Part shown: in pieces, positions 16,338 through 25,795 of the stretch | How positions within the stretch are numbered: the first letter of the stretch is position 1 | Layout: the number at the start of each line of letters is the position of its first letter | Translations under genes and position numbers: made by a program | Notes under the pieces: model-generated | Database searches by the model: none | Seen by the model: the letters and a program-made list of their open reading frames with translations, nothing else | What the model was told of the DNA's origin: nothing | Assembly (NCBI RefSeq): GCF_014644435.1 | Contig: NZ_BMKR01000015.1 | Span: 1 to 64,000 of the forward strand | Direction: 5' to 3' | Length of the DNA: 64,000 nucleotides | From: Paenibacillus albidus | GTDB lineage: Bacteria; Bacillota; Bacilli; Paenibacillales; Paenibacillaceae

Positions 16338-17357
16338 CTAAGACTGCTGTGATCCGGCAAGCAGGTGGTCCAGCATATCGGAGAGCGGCACCGTCGCGAG
16401 GGCAATCGCTGTATCGGTTACGCCGTAGTAGATATGCAGTATACCCTCATCCAGTACGCAGCCTGTAGGGAAAATCACATTCGGAATCTGATACCCGAAC
16501 TTTTCATAATAGGTTTCCGGCTCCATGATAAAGTCCTTCGTTCTGGCGATGACTTTGCTTGGGTCTTCCAGATCCAGCAGCATAGCGCCGACACGATACA
16601 CGATATTGCTGTCCACGCCGTGGTACAGCAGCAGCCAGCCGTGCTCCGTGCGGATGGGCGGCGTAGAGCTGCCGATTTTTTTACCTTCCCATTCACTCTC
16701 TGCTTTGGCCAGCAGCTTCGGCTCTTCCCAATGCTTCAGGTCGTCGGAATAAGTGATCCAGATCGCCGCCTGATCCGTGCCGAACGCTTCGCCGATATAT
16801 TCTTCCGGCCGGCGCAGCAGGGCATATTTGCCGCCGATCCGCTCCGGAAACAGCATATTGTTGCGATCGTTGATCTCAAGGGGCGTCGTTGTGCACACAT
16901 ACTCCCAATCCGTCAGATTGCGGGAGGACATCAGAATGGAGCGGGTCAGCCAGTGTCCTTCCTCTTCGCCCCAGCCGTCCGGATATTTCGGAATCGAGCG
17001 CTCCGGTATCCCTGTGCCTGTCGGGTAATAGTTCATGGCACAGGGGCGCAGCGCAAAGGTCATGTAGAAGGTATCGTCAATCTTGACGATCCGGGGGTCC
17101 TGCACACTTCCATAAGGAAAACCAAGCATATCCGGTGTGACCACCGGCTTATCCACCACATGAGTGAAATGCACGCCGTCTTCGCTTTCCAGCAGCCCGA
17201 GAAAATTCTTGCATGGCGTCAACGAACCTGCGGTCCGCTCAATCATATAAAATTTCCCGTTATCCTTGATCACGGCCGGATTAAACACCGTAGCCAGCCG
17301 CCAGTCGTATATCCCCGGCACCACAATCGGATTCTCCGGATGTCTGGTAATTTTCAT
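16338..17357 (-). CDS. Glycoside hydrolase family 130 phosphorylase (beta-mannoside type)
   Basis: 339 residues, five-bladed beta-propeller family GH130. HPENPIVVPG at the N-terminus, FNPAVIKDNGKFYMIERTAG, GSVQDPRIVKIDDTFYMTFA (containing the general-acid Asp region of GH130) and YHGVD..YRVGAMLLDLEDPSKVIARTK are the family landmarks. Known members phosphorolyse beta-mannosyl linkages, for example 4-O-beta-mannosyl-glucose or beta-1,4-mannooligosaccharides, giving mannose 1-phosphate. No signal peptide, so it acts on imported oligosaccharide. It lies between the KDG genes and the importer, all on the same strand. Confidence 0.9.
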   Translation of the reverse strand: MKITRHPENPIVVPGIYDWRLATVFNPAVIKDNGKFYMIERTAGSLTPCKNFLGLLESEDGVHFTHVVDKPVVTPDMLGFPYGSVQDPRIVKIDDTFYMTFALRPCAMNYYPTGTGIPERSIPKYPDGWGEEEGHWLTRSILMSSRNLTDWEYVCTTTPLEINDRNNMLFPERIGGKYALLRRPEEYIGEAFGTDQAAIWITYSDDLKHWEEPKLLAKAESEWEGKKIGSSTPPIRTEHGWLLLYHGVDSNIVYRVGAMLLDLEDPSKVIARTKDFIMEPETYYEKFGYQIPNVIFPTGCVLDEGILHIYYGVTDTAIALATVPLSDMLDHLLAGSQQS

Positions 17358-17482
17358 TGCTCTGCCTCCTTATAATAACCTGCGGTTGAAGTATAGCCCC
17401 ATTATAGCGGGGGGAACGCTTCCATAATATCCGACAGAGTTTCGAAATCATCCGAATTATTCATCCGTTTGTATTTGTATAA

Positions 17483-17498
17483 AGCCCGGGCGCGGGCT
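17483..17498 (-). terminator. Weak hairpin after the KDG kinase gene
   Basis: AGCCC and GGGCT pair around a GC-rich loop just beyond the kinase stop, followed on the minus strand by TTTATAC. The stem is short and the U tract imperfect. Confidence 0.35.
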
Positions 17499-17503
17499 CT
17501 TCT

Positions 17504-18520
17504 TCACCTCTGAACATCCCGTACAGTGCCAGCCAGCACTGCAAAAACATCCTGTTCCGAAGCCATCGGCGAATCACCCTCCACGGTGTGGGCCAGCATT
17601 CCGGCGGCGGCGGCAAATGAGACGCTATGCTGGGGATCGAAGCCTTCCAGTTCCCCGTGAATGATGCCGCTGGCATAAGCATCGCCTGCTCCGACTCTGT
17701 CGAGAACGGAGAAGGTCAATGTATCGGAAAAAGCGAAGCTGTCCGCCTTATAGATATAACCGCGCAAAGAGTGGCGATTGTCCCCATGAAGGACGCGGTG
17801 CGTCCCGGCCACTGTACACAGGCTGTAGCGGGCAGCCACAGCAGGAATCAGCTCAAGAAGCTGCTCCTCCCTTTGCTCCTTGACGGTGTTCATTCCCAGA
17901 ATATGGATTGCATCTTTTTCATTCATCAGCACGATATCGGCCAGTTGGAGCATCTCTTCATAATGGGGGCGTGCCAGCTCATAGCTGCCTTCGCCCCACA
18001 GCGACGGGCGGTAATTGCAGTCAAAAATCACAAGACCGCCACGCCGCTTGACCGCTTCTGCGTAAGTCTTCATCGCCCTGCTTACCCCTTCATTCATTGC
18101 CAGCGTAATCCCGCAAAAATGCACAGCGTCGGCCTTGTCCGCCAGCTCAGCGAACGGATACGCTCCCGGAGGTGCGGTATTGAAGCTGCTTCCGGCACGT
18201 CCGGAATAGGTTACCCGGCCCGGTCTTGCCCCGAAGCCATTCTCCAGGAAATAGATTCCGAGACTGTTCCCGCCCCGCTGGATATCCTCGGAATCTATGC
18301 CGAGGCGCCGGAGACCGGCAAGCGCCGCGTCGCCCACCGGATTGGCAGGCAGCCGGGTGACCAGACTGCCGCGATGCCCGTACCGGGCCAGCGCGGACAA
18401 CACGCCTACTCCACTCCCTGAGAAGGAGTATTTCAGCAGACTGCCCTGGGACAGCAGCTCATGGCCGGGAACCTGCAGCCGCATCATGACTTCACCGAAA
18501 GCGGCGATTCGTTTAGACAT
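17504..18520 (-). CDS. kdgK: 2-keto-3-deoxygluconate kinase (PfkB family)
   Basis: 338 residues. The N-terminus IAAFGEVMMRL matches KdgK-type PfkB kinases, and DRVGAGDAYASGIIHG carries the GAGD anion hole with the catalytic Asp. Residues such as NYRPSLW are also typical of KDG kinases. It would phosphorylate 2-keto-3-deoxygluconate to KDPG. The gene overlaps the 3' end of the aldolase gene by 8 bp, so the two are translationally coupled. Together they complete the last steps of a uronic-acid or glucosaminate route, although no uronate dehydratase or isomerase gene is in view. Confidence 0.88.
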   Translation of the reverse strand: MSKRIAAFGEVMMRLQVPGHELLSQGSLLKYSFSGSGVGVLSALARYGHRGSLVTRLPANPVGDAALAGLRRLGIDSEDIQRGGNSLGIYFLENGFGARPGRVTYSGRAGSSFNTAPPGAYPFAELADKADAVHFCGITLAMNEGVSRAMKTYAEAVKRRGGLVIFDCNYRPSLWGEGSYELARPHYEEMLQLADIVLMNEKDAIHILGMNTVKEQREEQLLELIPAVAARYSLCTVAGTHRVLHGDNRHSLRGYIYKADSFAFSDTLTFSVLDRVGAGDAYASGIIHGELEGFDPQHSVSFAAAAGMLAHTVEGDSPMASEQDVFAVLAGTVRDVQR

Positions 18521-19268
18521 ATTGATCCGCCAGCCTTGTCATGGACCGGTACAGCTTCTGCACATCCGCCCTTTTTGTTACGCCGCTGTCCGGGTCCATA
18601 ATCGAGGTGTAGACATGCGGAATGACCTGCGGGACTCCCGCTTCCAGCACAATCGACAGAATAGCCTCAAAGTTACCCGGATCAATGCCGCCTGTCGGCT
18701 CCAGCGCAAAATTCTCTTCGGCACAGGCTTTGGCCACCGCCCGCAGCTCTGCTTCGCGGCTGAGTCCCTGCATCGGGAAATACTTCAGCGCATTTCCGCC
18801 CATATCCCGGACCAGGGCGATGGCCGCTTTCACGGGAATCACGGCATGTTCGGAATGTGCTGCACTGACCGGACCTGTAGATATATTCACCAATCCCGCC
18901 TGTCCTGAGGGAGAGACCAGACTGTTAATCCAGCTGCTTTTTCCGCCAAGATTGGCACGCGTGGCTCCAACCGCAGGGAATACCTGATTGATATGGCTCC
19001 CGCCATAGAACCTGGCAATTTCCGCTACCACGGCCGCTTGCCGGTTGTCTCCCGCTCCAAGACCAATGGATACCGCGCCATCAATCTCCCGCCCGTAAGC
19101 CTCCATCGCCTGCACTGCCTGCTCAACAGTGGCGTAATCCTTGGAGAGTACACCAACCAGCACATGGCCTTCGGCAGCCTCAAAGACGTCCTTGGCATTT
19201 TCGATATCCCTGGCCAGCACATTCAGCGCCACCCGGCCTTTGTAGAACCGTTTTGCAATCTCAGACAT
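18513..19268 (-). CDS. KDPG aldolase, DgaF-type
   Basis: 251 residues of the KDGP-aldolase family related to Salmonella DgaF (D-glucosaminate pathway), distinct from the classical Eda fold group. Landmarks are RVALNVLARDIENA, VSIGLGAGDNRQ, GGSHINQVFPAVGATRA, NALKYFPMQGL with the probable Schiff-base lysine, and ALEPTGGIDPGNF. It cleaves KDPG to pyruvate and glyceraldehyde 3-phosphate. First gene of the aldolase-kinase pair, with GGAGG ahead of the ATG. About 230 bp of plain sequence upstream precede the repeat region. Confidence 0.83.
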   Translation of the reverse strand: MSEIAKRFYKGRVALNVLARDIENAKDVFEAAEGHVLVGVLSKDYATVEQAVQAMEAYGREIDGAVSIGLGAGDNRQAAVVAEIARFYGGSHINQVFPAVGATRANLGGKSSWINSLVSPSGQAGLVNISTGPVSAAHSEHAVIPVKAAIALVRDMGGNALKYFPMQGLSREAELRAVAKACAEENFALEPTGGIDPGNFEAILSIVLEAGVPQVIPHVYTSIMDPDSGVTKRADVQKLYRSMTRLADQYV

Positions 19269-19550
19269 TCCCTTGTTCCTCCTGTCAATTCTATCTACAC
19301 TAATTACTTTAAATTCATCATAACGTGGCCTTGTCCAAAGAAATATCCCACAGAATTGCGATTATATCGGAAGATTTCAGGGAGTCGTTCCTGAGAACGG
19401 GCGGGGTATCTCAAAGCAGATTTCAACGACAGAGAAAGCCCTTCTGCAATCTAAAAAACCACAAAAGTCAAAAAAGAAGTTGACCCAAAAACCATGAAAT
19501 GACTACTTGGGTCAGCCCTTGTTGTTTTTTTGTAGGATCAACTTTAACCT

Positions 19551-19730
19551 TGGTGAGGACGCTCCGCGAACGGACCGTTGTTCCAATCGCTGTTGTCTCC
19601 AGATTTTATTCATTTTCCTTAGCGGTAAAAATCCGGAGACAAAGGCGACCGCTCCGCTTTTCCACAATCAGTCCGTCCTCTCCGCTGCTTTGAGCAGAAT
19701 AAGTGTCTACAATCCTCAAAAAACGTAAAA
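19551..19730. repeat. Self-complementary repeat, left copy of a long inverted pair
   Basis: About 150-180 bp that recur in reverse complement at 20030-20210 with roughly 85% identity by eye. Each copy is also a dyad in itself: TCTCCRGATTTT near one side pairs with AAAATCCGGAGA on the other, and GAACGGACCG pairs loosely with the TCCGTYC segment near the far end. It contains CGCTCCGCGAACGGACC. It resembles an intergenic repeat or the end of a miniature mobile element. Confidence 0.7.
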
Positions 19731-19734
19731 AAAG

Positions 19735-20029
19735 AAGCCGCCCTTTGGTGAACTGGAGTTAGCACACAACCATTTCAAATCAAAGGGGAGGTTTCTTTTG
19801 TACATTCAAGAGGCTGAATTGCAAGAGAAGGGACACGCGCTGTTTGCCACAATCGATGCCGTAGAGCACCATGAAGAGTGTTCGGAAGCTTCGCAAGGAT
19901 TTGCTGCCCAGACTGCTGAAGTACGAACAATACCAGACACCGCTTTGCTCACTTTTGTGGTTTTTAGAATGAAGAAAACTATCTCTGGTCGTAGAAAATC
20001 TACTTTCGTACCAAGAAGCGATTTTGCAT
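19735..20029 (+). other. Remnant segment between inverted repeats
   Basis: About 300 bp between the two inverted copies. It begins with a hairpin-like CCTTTG ... CAAAGG, a GGGGAGG and a TTG-started frame (MYIQEAELQEKGHALF..) that runs on into the right repeat, which no real gene is likely to do. The frame looks like a truncated coding sequence, perhaps the first part of a transposase, but I do not recognise it. Confidence 0.4.
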
Positions 20030-20210
20030 TCTTAAAAGATCAACGAAACTTTTCCCGCTTAGAGCAGTGGAGAGAACGGATTGATTGTGGAAAAGCGGCA
20101 GCGTTCGCCTTGGTCTCCGGATTTTTACCGCTAAGAGAAATAAATAAAATCCGGAGAACACAGCGATTGGAGCAACGGTCCGTTCGCGGAGCGTCCACAC
20201 CAGGCACTCA
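20030..20210. repeat. Self-complementary repeat, right copy of a long inverted pair
   Basis: Reverse-complement partner of 19551-19730. Both copies share the CGCTCCGCGAACGGACCGTTG segment (written here in two parts: CGCTCCGCGAACGG and ACCGTTG) and the CTCCGGATTTT dyad. Differences are single substitutions and small gaps. Confidence 0.7.
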
Positions 20211-20247
20211 CGTCTATCCTGCTCAAAAAAGGAAGGGTGTCCCAGGC

Positions 20248-23200
20248 TTATTCAACCTTGATCCATTCGTCAAAAAAGGAGTTGTCCTGCAACTCAAAAT
20301 AAGCCTTTACAAATGAAACAAATTCCTTCGTATCTACCTGCTTGTACTTGTAGGTACTGAAATACGCCCGCAAAAACTCCATTCCATTGTATCCATGACT
20401 TTCGAGCAGCTCTTTAAATTTCAGCACGGGCTGAGCATATAGAGCTGAGGGTATTTCTCCCTCTTGAAATTCCGTAAGAGGCAAGTTGGAATATACCCCA
20501 TTTGACTTATACAGATTTTCTGAGTACTGGTAATCCTGAAGAAACAGCGATACCGCCAGCTCTGTCATCCCCTCATCCAGCCACCCCTCATGAAAGGCGT
20601 CATTGTTGACCATACCATAGAACCATTGATGGGCAATCTCATGCACAAGCACATGCTTGACATCTTCACTCGTATAAACTGTAACAATTCCCGGATATTC
20701 CATCGATAAACGATCTCCCAGAATCACATCCAGTTGTTTATGAGGATAGGGTCCAAGGTTTTGATTAAAATAACGCAGTGCTTCTGCGGCGATTTCCAGC
20801 GCCTTTTCCTTTTGCGGATCTTGCTCACCCGCCCAGAGTTTAATCTCGATGTCATCCACAGATTGACGTATGGGTGTCAGGTCTCTGGTGAAGCTGAGCA
20901 TAAATTCCTTCACCTGTTCTGCCTTCAGCTCGCCGCTGGATATAGGTTCGACCGGGTCCCCATCCGATGTGCTGATCACCCGGTAATCACCAGGCAGCTC
21001 ATAATGCACGGTGAAATCACTAAAATCAGTATAAAAGGATTCTATCGCCAGCACATAAGGTTCTTTATTCCAACCCTCATTATACGTTGCCAGCATCGGG
21101 TACCACTGGGCGAGATCATAGCTTTGACCGGTTTGGCTGAACCGGATACCTTGTTCCGGCAAAGTAAATGTATAGTCCACCTCTACCTCGGTTTGCGCCA
21201 GTGGCGCCAATCCTTGCGTAAGCGGAACAGTGAGCGTATCCCCTTCCAAGGTGTAAGGAAACTCCTGTCCGTTAATTTTCACACTCCGAATGGCAAAACG
21301 GGCATCTTCCCTGTAGATATCCTTCTGCTCCTCTTGTGTAAAGACATTGGGAATCATATAAAATACAATTTGTTCCCAACGATCGGCCGAACTATTGGTA
21401 ACATTGATTGTCGCCTTAACCGTAAACTGTTCTTCTTCATTCATCTTCAAGTCCAAATCATAGACCGCTTTATTGCGATTTGGAACAGGATATGAAGTAA
21501 AGCCCGATATATCCCCTTTGGTTGCTGAAGCGGTAACAGCAGCAGGTTGTGTTTCAGTCTTCACCATTAAACCAGGCAATGAAGCAGCCCGGACGGCTTC
21601 ACCCGCCGGATTAAGCATCCGGTGAACCGAAGCTCCAGCAATAACCAGCATTAACGTAACGGCTATAGCCAATCCCGCTTGAAGAAACCGGGTACTGAAC
21701 TTTGAGGTGGAGATCTTTCCGCGCAGCCCTTTCCCGGGCCTTGCAGCAACCGCCAGCTCCGCCGGTACAATAGTACCGGCCAGACCTGCAAACAGCGGTA
21801 CAAGAACAACCGGCACGATCACCCACAGCTCTGTACCCGGAAATTTGCCGTACACTCCTGTAATAAAGAAGGCAGCAAGCACTAGAGAAAGCAGACCGGC
21901 GAGGCTTCCGACAATAACCCCTTCCCACAGGATAAGCCGGCGGATCGTATTCCCCCTCCAGCCGATCGCTTTTAGGAGGGAGATTTCCTCATTACGTTCC
22001 GATACATTTTGCCACATCAGCTCCGCAATTGTCAGAACTGCTATCATTAGACAGATTCCCACAACTGCATAATGCATCGGACCAATCTGCGCCATCGCAT
22101 ATTGCCCTAGCCATGAGGTGTAGAAAGTGCCTTTCAGCTGAACGGTGACAAACACAAGGAACATCATTAAGGTTGTCGGAATAATCATGGATAGCACAGA
22201 CAAGGCATTCCGTTTCATTTTCCCGTTAAAATGCGCCCAGGCGAGTTGCACCAAATGACGGACCGGAGTGATCCGCCGGATGCGGGCGGACACCTCACCT
22301 GAACGCAGAGACTCGGTAGGTGAAATTCTCCGCACCAAAATTATTGGAGCTACGGCACCCAGGATATAGATCAGGAAACCCAGCGCTCCCATTGTAAGGA
22401 ACTTATGTAAGGGAATTGACCGTCCGCCGATCCATATAAAAGAGGACTGCATCATCCAGATTACGAGTGCAACGAACATCCCGATTAGCGCCGCTTCGGT
22501 AAGAATTAAGCGGTTGATTTGTGAATAACGCCAGCCGATAGAGAGAAGTACGGCGAACTGCTTTTTTCTAACCAGAAAAGAAACGAGATTAGTAACCACC
22601 ACATAAATAACTGCCATGCACATCATTAGAAGCAACAGGCCTGAATATCCAATCTTCACCTCATTAACCAAGGTAAACGAGGCCCCAAGCTTGATCCATT
22701 GCTGCTCAATCCATCCTAATGCCGTTTGTGTACCACTTGGCGGAACTTCAATCAGTACCGGCTGCGGTGATGAAGCAAAGGTGACATCTGCCAGCAACCC
22801 GGTCTCTTCCCGGATCGTAGCAGCAAGCTGTTCCAGCTTCGCCCGATTGGCCTCATTGACTTCTTCCACTCCGGCGGCCTTAATACGAATCACGGATATA
22901 GGCTTATCTCCCAGAATTAAGGCTGCGGCATCCATAGTGGTCAGCATTGTCGGCGGACTGGTCACCAAGCCCAGCGGATTATGAATCGAAGTAATCTCCA
23001 GCTGGGGATTTAGCGGCTCTCCATTTTTACCTAGCACTGCCTTAGCTGAAGGGGTACTGTAAGTATCCATCGGAAAAAGATTGCCGATATCCTTGTCGAC
23101 CTTCAGCCGGGTGGAATCATACATCCCGATGTATTCTGGTGTTATTTGAAACTGTGCCGGTTGCTCAGGGTTCTGCGGGTCCATCAGTTTCTTGAGCGGG

Positions 23201-24345
23201 CGGTAATATTCCGGAAAATCGTCCGAAAAAGCAGTGGTGTATACGGAGAAAGGATTAGGTTCACCAGATTCTTGCGGATCATATGTTTGTAATTGATAGG
23301 CATTATGCCAGCGGTCTTTGTAAGGGCTGGTAACCGGCTTAAAGGCAAGTGGCGATGAGAGATAAAAAATTCTAATGCCTTGAAACTGTTTCGATGGGTC
23401 AAACAAGTTGGAAACAAGGTCATTAAGCACCTCTTCCGAAGTGTAGGTTCGGGACTCGCTTGATGCCACGGGAGCCTTATCCAAATAAGATTTGAGCCCT
23501 TTAGTTTTAGCTTCGGTTAGTGTAGCTTCTGCTTCCCCTTGGGTGGCAAAAGGCACATCTAAACGCTTGGTCTGAAAAGTGTAGGTGGCGTTCTCCGGCA
23601 AAATATTGCGGCTGACCAGTATCGGCAGTTTAATTTGCTTCATTTGAAGATCATCATGAACCTTCATTTCACTTTTATCGCTATCGTTGAAGTATCGGCT
23701 ACCTGTACCCGGAAGAGGGACTATCGCCTGATTCAATCCTACCAGCCTTTGCTCTTCACCAGGGTCTATTCCGACTAGCAATGACTTATATTCTAAAAAG
23801 CTTTTTACTTGGGAGTCCAATCCATAGTCCCGGATTACATCCTGTGGATCCAGAAGATCACTGTTTAAGAACCCATAGCTTCCGTAAATATTGGTATTCT
23901 CTATGCTCTGGATCTGAACACCATTATCAATGGTAACCTGGTTCGTGATATGGTATAGTCCGGGTTTCTCCAACCTAGTTATTCCATTAAGATCCACACC
24001 ATAACTGCTGTAACCGATTACCGCCAACGGGGCCGCTATCTCCACCCCGGGTATTTGTTTGATCTGCTGCCATTGCTGCGCCGTAATTCCTCCTGAGATC
24101 CCTCCCGGTAAATTAGGTTCCATCAGTTTGTTCTTTTCATCGGTCAAGGTTGTCCCTGCCGGACGCACAAGAATATGATAAGAGACCTGCCACTTATTCT
24201 GGAGTGTCTCCATAACCGTACCCTTGTTGGATTCCGTTATTCCCGATAGAATACTCAGACCTGAACTGACAATAAGAACACCGATCAGCAGCACAATGAA
24301 ACGTTCCTTATTCCGCCACCAGAAGGAGCCCAGAAGCTTCAGCAT
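20248..24345 (-). CDS. FtsX-type ABC permease fused to an M1 metallopeptidase
   Basis: 1365 residues. Residues about 1-960 form an ABC permease of the MacB/FtsX kind: one N-terminal helix (about 16-36), a long extracytoplasmic region, three helices at about 565-700, then further helices at about 740-960 with the usual ISLLKAIGW turn. From about residue 1000 the protein is an M1 (gluzincin) domain with HEIAHQWF (His1235, Glu1236, His1239) and WLDEGMTE (Glu1258), the complete HExxH-18-E zinc site, preceded by SMEYPGIV in place of the GAMEN loop. Membrane export coupled to an outward-facing peptidase is the natural reading. The start overlaps the ATPase gene by 7 bp, forming a two-gene operon. 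Confidence 0.88.
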   Translation of the reverse strand: MLKLLGSFWWRNKERFIVLLIGVLIVSSGLSILSGITESNKGTVMETLQNKWQVSYHILVRPAGTTLTDEKNKLMEPNLPGGISGGITAQQWQQIKQIPGVEIAAPLAVIGYSSYGVDLNGITRLEKPGLYHITNQVTIDNGVQIQSIENTNIYGSYGFLNSDLLDPQDVIRDYGLDSQVKSFLEYKSLLVGIDPGEEQRLVGLNQAIVPLPGTGSRYFNDSDKSEMKVHDDLQMKQIKLPILVSRNILPENATYTFQTKRLDVPFATQGEAEATLTEAKTKGLKSYLDKAPVASSESRTYTSEEVLNDLVSNLFDPSKQFQGIRIFYLSSPLAFKPVTSPYKDRWHNAYQLQTYDPQESGEPNPFSVYTTAFSDDFPEYYRPLKKLMDPQNPEQPAQFQITPEYIGMYDSTRLKVDKDIGNLFPMDTYSTPSAKAVLGKNGEPLNPQLEITSIHNPLGLVTSPPTMLTTMDAAALILGDKPISVIRIKAAGVEEVNEANRAKLEQLAATIREETGLLADVTFASSPQPVLIEVPPSGTQTALGWIEQQWIKLGASFTLVNEVKIGYSGLLLLMMCMAVIYVVVTNLVSFLVRKKQFAVLLSIGWRYSQINRLILTEAALIGMFVALVIWMMQSSFIWIGGRSIPLHKFLTMGALGFLIYILGAVAPIILVRRISPTESLRSGEVSARIRRITPVRHLVQLAWAHFNGKMKRNALSVLSMIIPTTLMMFLVFVTVQLKGTFYTSWLGQYAMAQIGPMHYAVVGICLMIAVLTIAELMWQNVSERNEEISLLKAIGWRGNTIRRLILWEGVIVGSLAGLLSLVLAAFFITGVYGKFPGTELWVIVPVVLVPLFAGLAGTIVPAELAVAARPGKGLRGKISTSKFSTRFLQAGLAIAVTLMLVIAGASVHRMLNPAGEAVRAASLPGLMVKTETQPAAVTASATKGDISGFTSYPVPNRNKAVYDLDLKMNEEEQFTVKATINVTNSSADRWEQIVFYMIPNVFTQEEQKDIYREDARFAIRSVKINGQEFPYTLEGDTLTVPLTQGLAPLAQTEVEVDYTFTLPEQGIRFSQTGQSYDLAQWYPMLATYNEGWNKEPYVLAIESFYTDFSDFTVHYELPGDYRVISTSDGDPVEPISSGELKAEQVKEFMLSFTRDLTPIRQSVDDIEIKLWAGEQDPQKEKALEIAAEALRYFNQNLGPYPHKQLDVILGDRLSMEYPGIVTVYTSEDVKHVLVHEIAHQWFYGMVNNDAFHEGWLDEGMTELAVSLFLQDYQYSENLYKSNGVYSNLPLTEFQEGEIPSALYAQPVLKFKELLESHGYNGMEFLRAYFSTYKYKQVDTKEFVSFVKAYFELQDNSFFDEWIKVE

Positions 24346-25052
24346 AAGGCACCTCTTACGGAGCCCGCTTGTTCGTTAACGACACTTCCGTCCCTCAGTT
24401 CGATGATCCGTTCCGCTTTCTCCGCCAATTTCATATCATGTGTAACAACGATGATCCCACAGCCCAGATCTGCTTGTATTTGCTGCAATAATTCATAAAA
24501 AGTCTCCGCATTATGGGAATCCAGATTCCCCGTGGGCTCATCCGCAAACAACCATTCCGGGTCATTCACCAATGCACGGGCGATCGCCACCCTTTGTTGT
24601 TCACCGCCTGACAATTGCGAAGGCAACATGTTCATTTTGTCTGCGAGCCCAAGCTGTGACAACAACCCTTCAGCTTTCTCTTTATACTTGACGGCTGTTC
24701 TCCTTCCATAAAAAGGAGACATCACATTCTCTATACTGGTTAACGTAGGCAACAGATGAAAATGCTGAAACACCAGCCCAATGGTTTCAAAACGATAATC
24801 CGCGAGCCGTTTTCCTTTTAATGAAGAAACATCCACATCACCAATCTCAATCCGCCCGGTTGTCGGCTTGTCAAGTGTTCCAAGCAAACTCAATAAAGTC
24901 GATTTACCGGACCCCGACGCACCCACAATGGCCGTGAATTCCCTCTGCAAGAAGGTCAATGTAATATCCCGCAGCGCATGGGTCTCCACCTCACCCGTCT
25001 TATACGATTTACAGATGCCCGTTAAACTAATCTCTGTTGTCACATCGCACAC
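24339..25052 (-). CDS. ABC transporter ATP-binding protein (MacB/LolD type)
   Basis: 237 residues. Walker A GASGSGKST, Q loop LVFQHFHLL, signature LSGGEQQRVAIARAL, Walker B WLFADEPTGNLDS and switch histidine in VVTHDMKLAE. This is the lipoprotein-export/MacB branch that works with FtsX permeases. It is the upstream partner of the permease-peptidase fusion, with overlapping genes. GGGGTG precedes the ATG. Confidence 0.95.
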   Translation of the reverse strand: MCDVTTEISLTGICKSYKTGEVETHALRDITLTFLQREFTAIVGASGSGKSTLLSLLGTLDKPTTGRIEIGDVDVSSLKGKRLADYRFETIGLVFQHFHLLPTLTSIENVMSPFYGRRTAVKYKEKAEGLLSQLGLADKMNMLPSQLSGGEQQRVAIARALVNDPEWLFADEPTGNLDSHNAETFYELLQQIQADLGCGIIVVTHDMKLAEKAERIIELRDGSVVNEQAGSVRGALC

Positions 25053-25150
25053 CCCTTTTCCAAAACTGCCCTCTCTGTTCTGTCATTGTGTACGCAAACA
25101 GACTGTAAATGTTTCATTTTTATTCCATTAATTCAAATGATAAGGATGCT

Positions 25151-25193
25151 AAAAAGGTCAATTATCGTGGTTACGACCATAATTGACCTTTTT
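25151..25193. terminator. Bidirectional terminator
   Basis: AAAAAGGTCAATTAT pairs with ATAATTGACCTTTTT around a 13-base segment, with A and T runs at the two outer ends. It lies between the toxin-immunity pair and the ABC genes and should end leftward transcription. Confidence 0.85.
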
Positions 25194-25344
25194 GTAACGC
25201 TATTGCGTTATTTAGTTTATAAAACTCAAGCATTAATGTACGTGTAAAAAAAAATGAAGAATACGCGGGTATTACATGGGTCATATGTGTTATTGGTTGA
25301 ATGATGAGTTCATTCGTTAGTGGGGTTTCCCCACCAATGTTAAC

Positions 25345-25770
25345 TTACTTACTTAGTCTTTGAAGGAAATCTGCAAACACGGCTCTTGTTGCATTACCGC
25401 AGCAATTCATTTTTATTCTGATGTTTTCTATAAATCTTTTATTACTCAATATTAATTGTTTATTCTCTGCATTTATAAAACTTCTCAATGAATCTGCACA
25501 TACCTCTATTAATTCTTCATCATCAGTATCAATCAACAATAATAGAGCTCTCAGTTCATATATATTATTTGCATCATCCAAACAATAAGCCAAATTGCGC
25601 TTCCATTCCACAGTCTTATTACTAATTTCCTTTAGTAAAACTTCCCAATCTTGATGAGTGAATTCCGATAAAATTTCAGTGGCTCTTATAGCACCAACAT
25701 CATACCAAAAATCATTTTTACTGTTTTCATCAGAAAATTCCGTAATATATTGATTAAATTCATCGTACAT
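25345..25770 (-). CDS. Immunity protein for the EndoU toxin (Imm30-like)
   Basis: 141 residues, alpha-helical and acidic. EILSEFTHQDWEVLLKEI, WKRNLAYCLDD and ALLLLIDTDDEELIEVCADSL fit the Imm30 pattern of helical repeats, a family I name with moderate confidence. The longer frame would overlap the toxin gene; ATG 25770 has GGAG ahead of it and leaves a 25-bp gap after the toxin stop. Its position directly behind the toxin is the main evidence that it neutralises the EndoU domain. Its base composition is more AT-rich than the toxin body, as is usual for exchangeable toxin tips and immunity genes. Confidence 0.72.
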   Translation of the reverse strand: MYDEFNQYITEFSDENSKNDFWYDVGAIRATEILSEFTHQDWEVLLKEISNKTVEWKRNLAYCLDDANNIYELRALLLLIDTDDEELIEVCADSLRSFINAENKQLILSNKRFIENIRIKMNCCGNATRAVFADFLQRLSK

Positions 25771-25795
25771 GTCGAAGCATCTCCTATCAGTTAAG

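Noticed and set aside
16365..17375. 336-codon plus-strand frame opposite the GH130 gene
   Set aside because: Shadow of a well-conserved enzyme gene.
19798..20316. 172-codon frame as an intact gene
   Set aside because: It runs through the inverted repeat arm and into the end of the peptidase fusion gene on the other strand; only a remnant can be supported.
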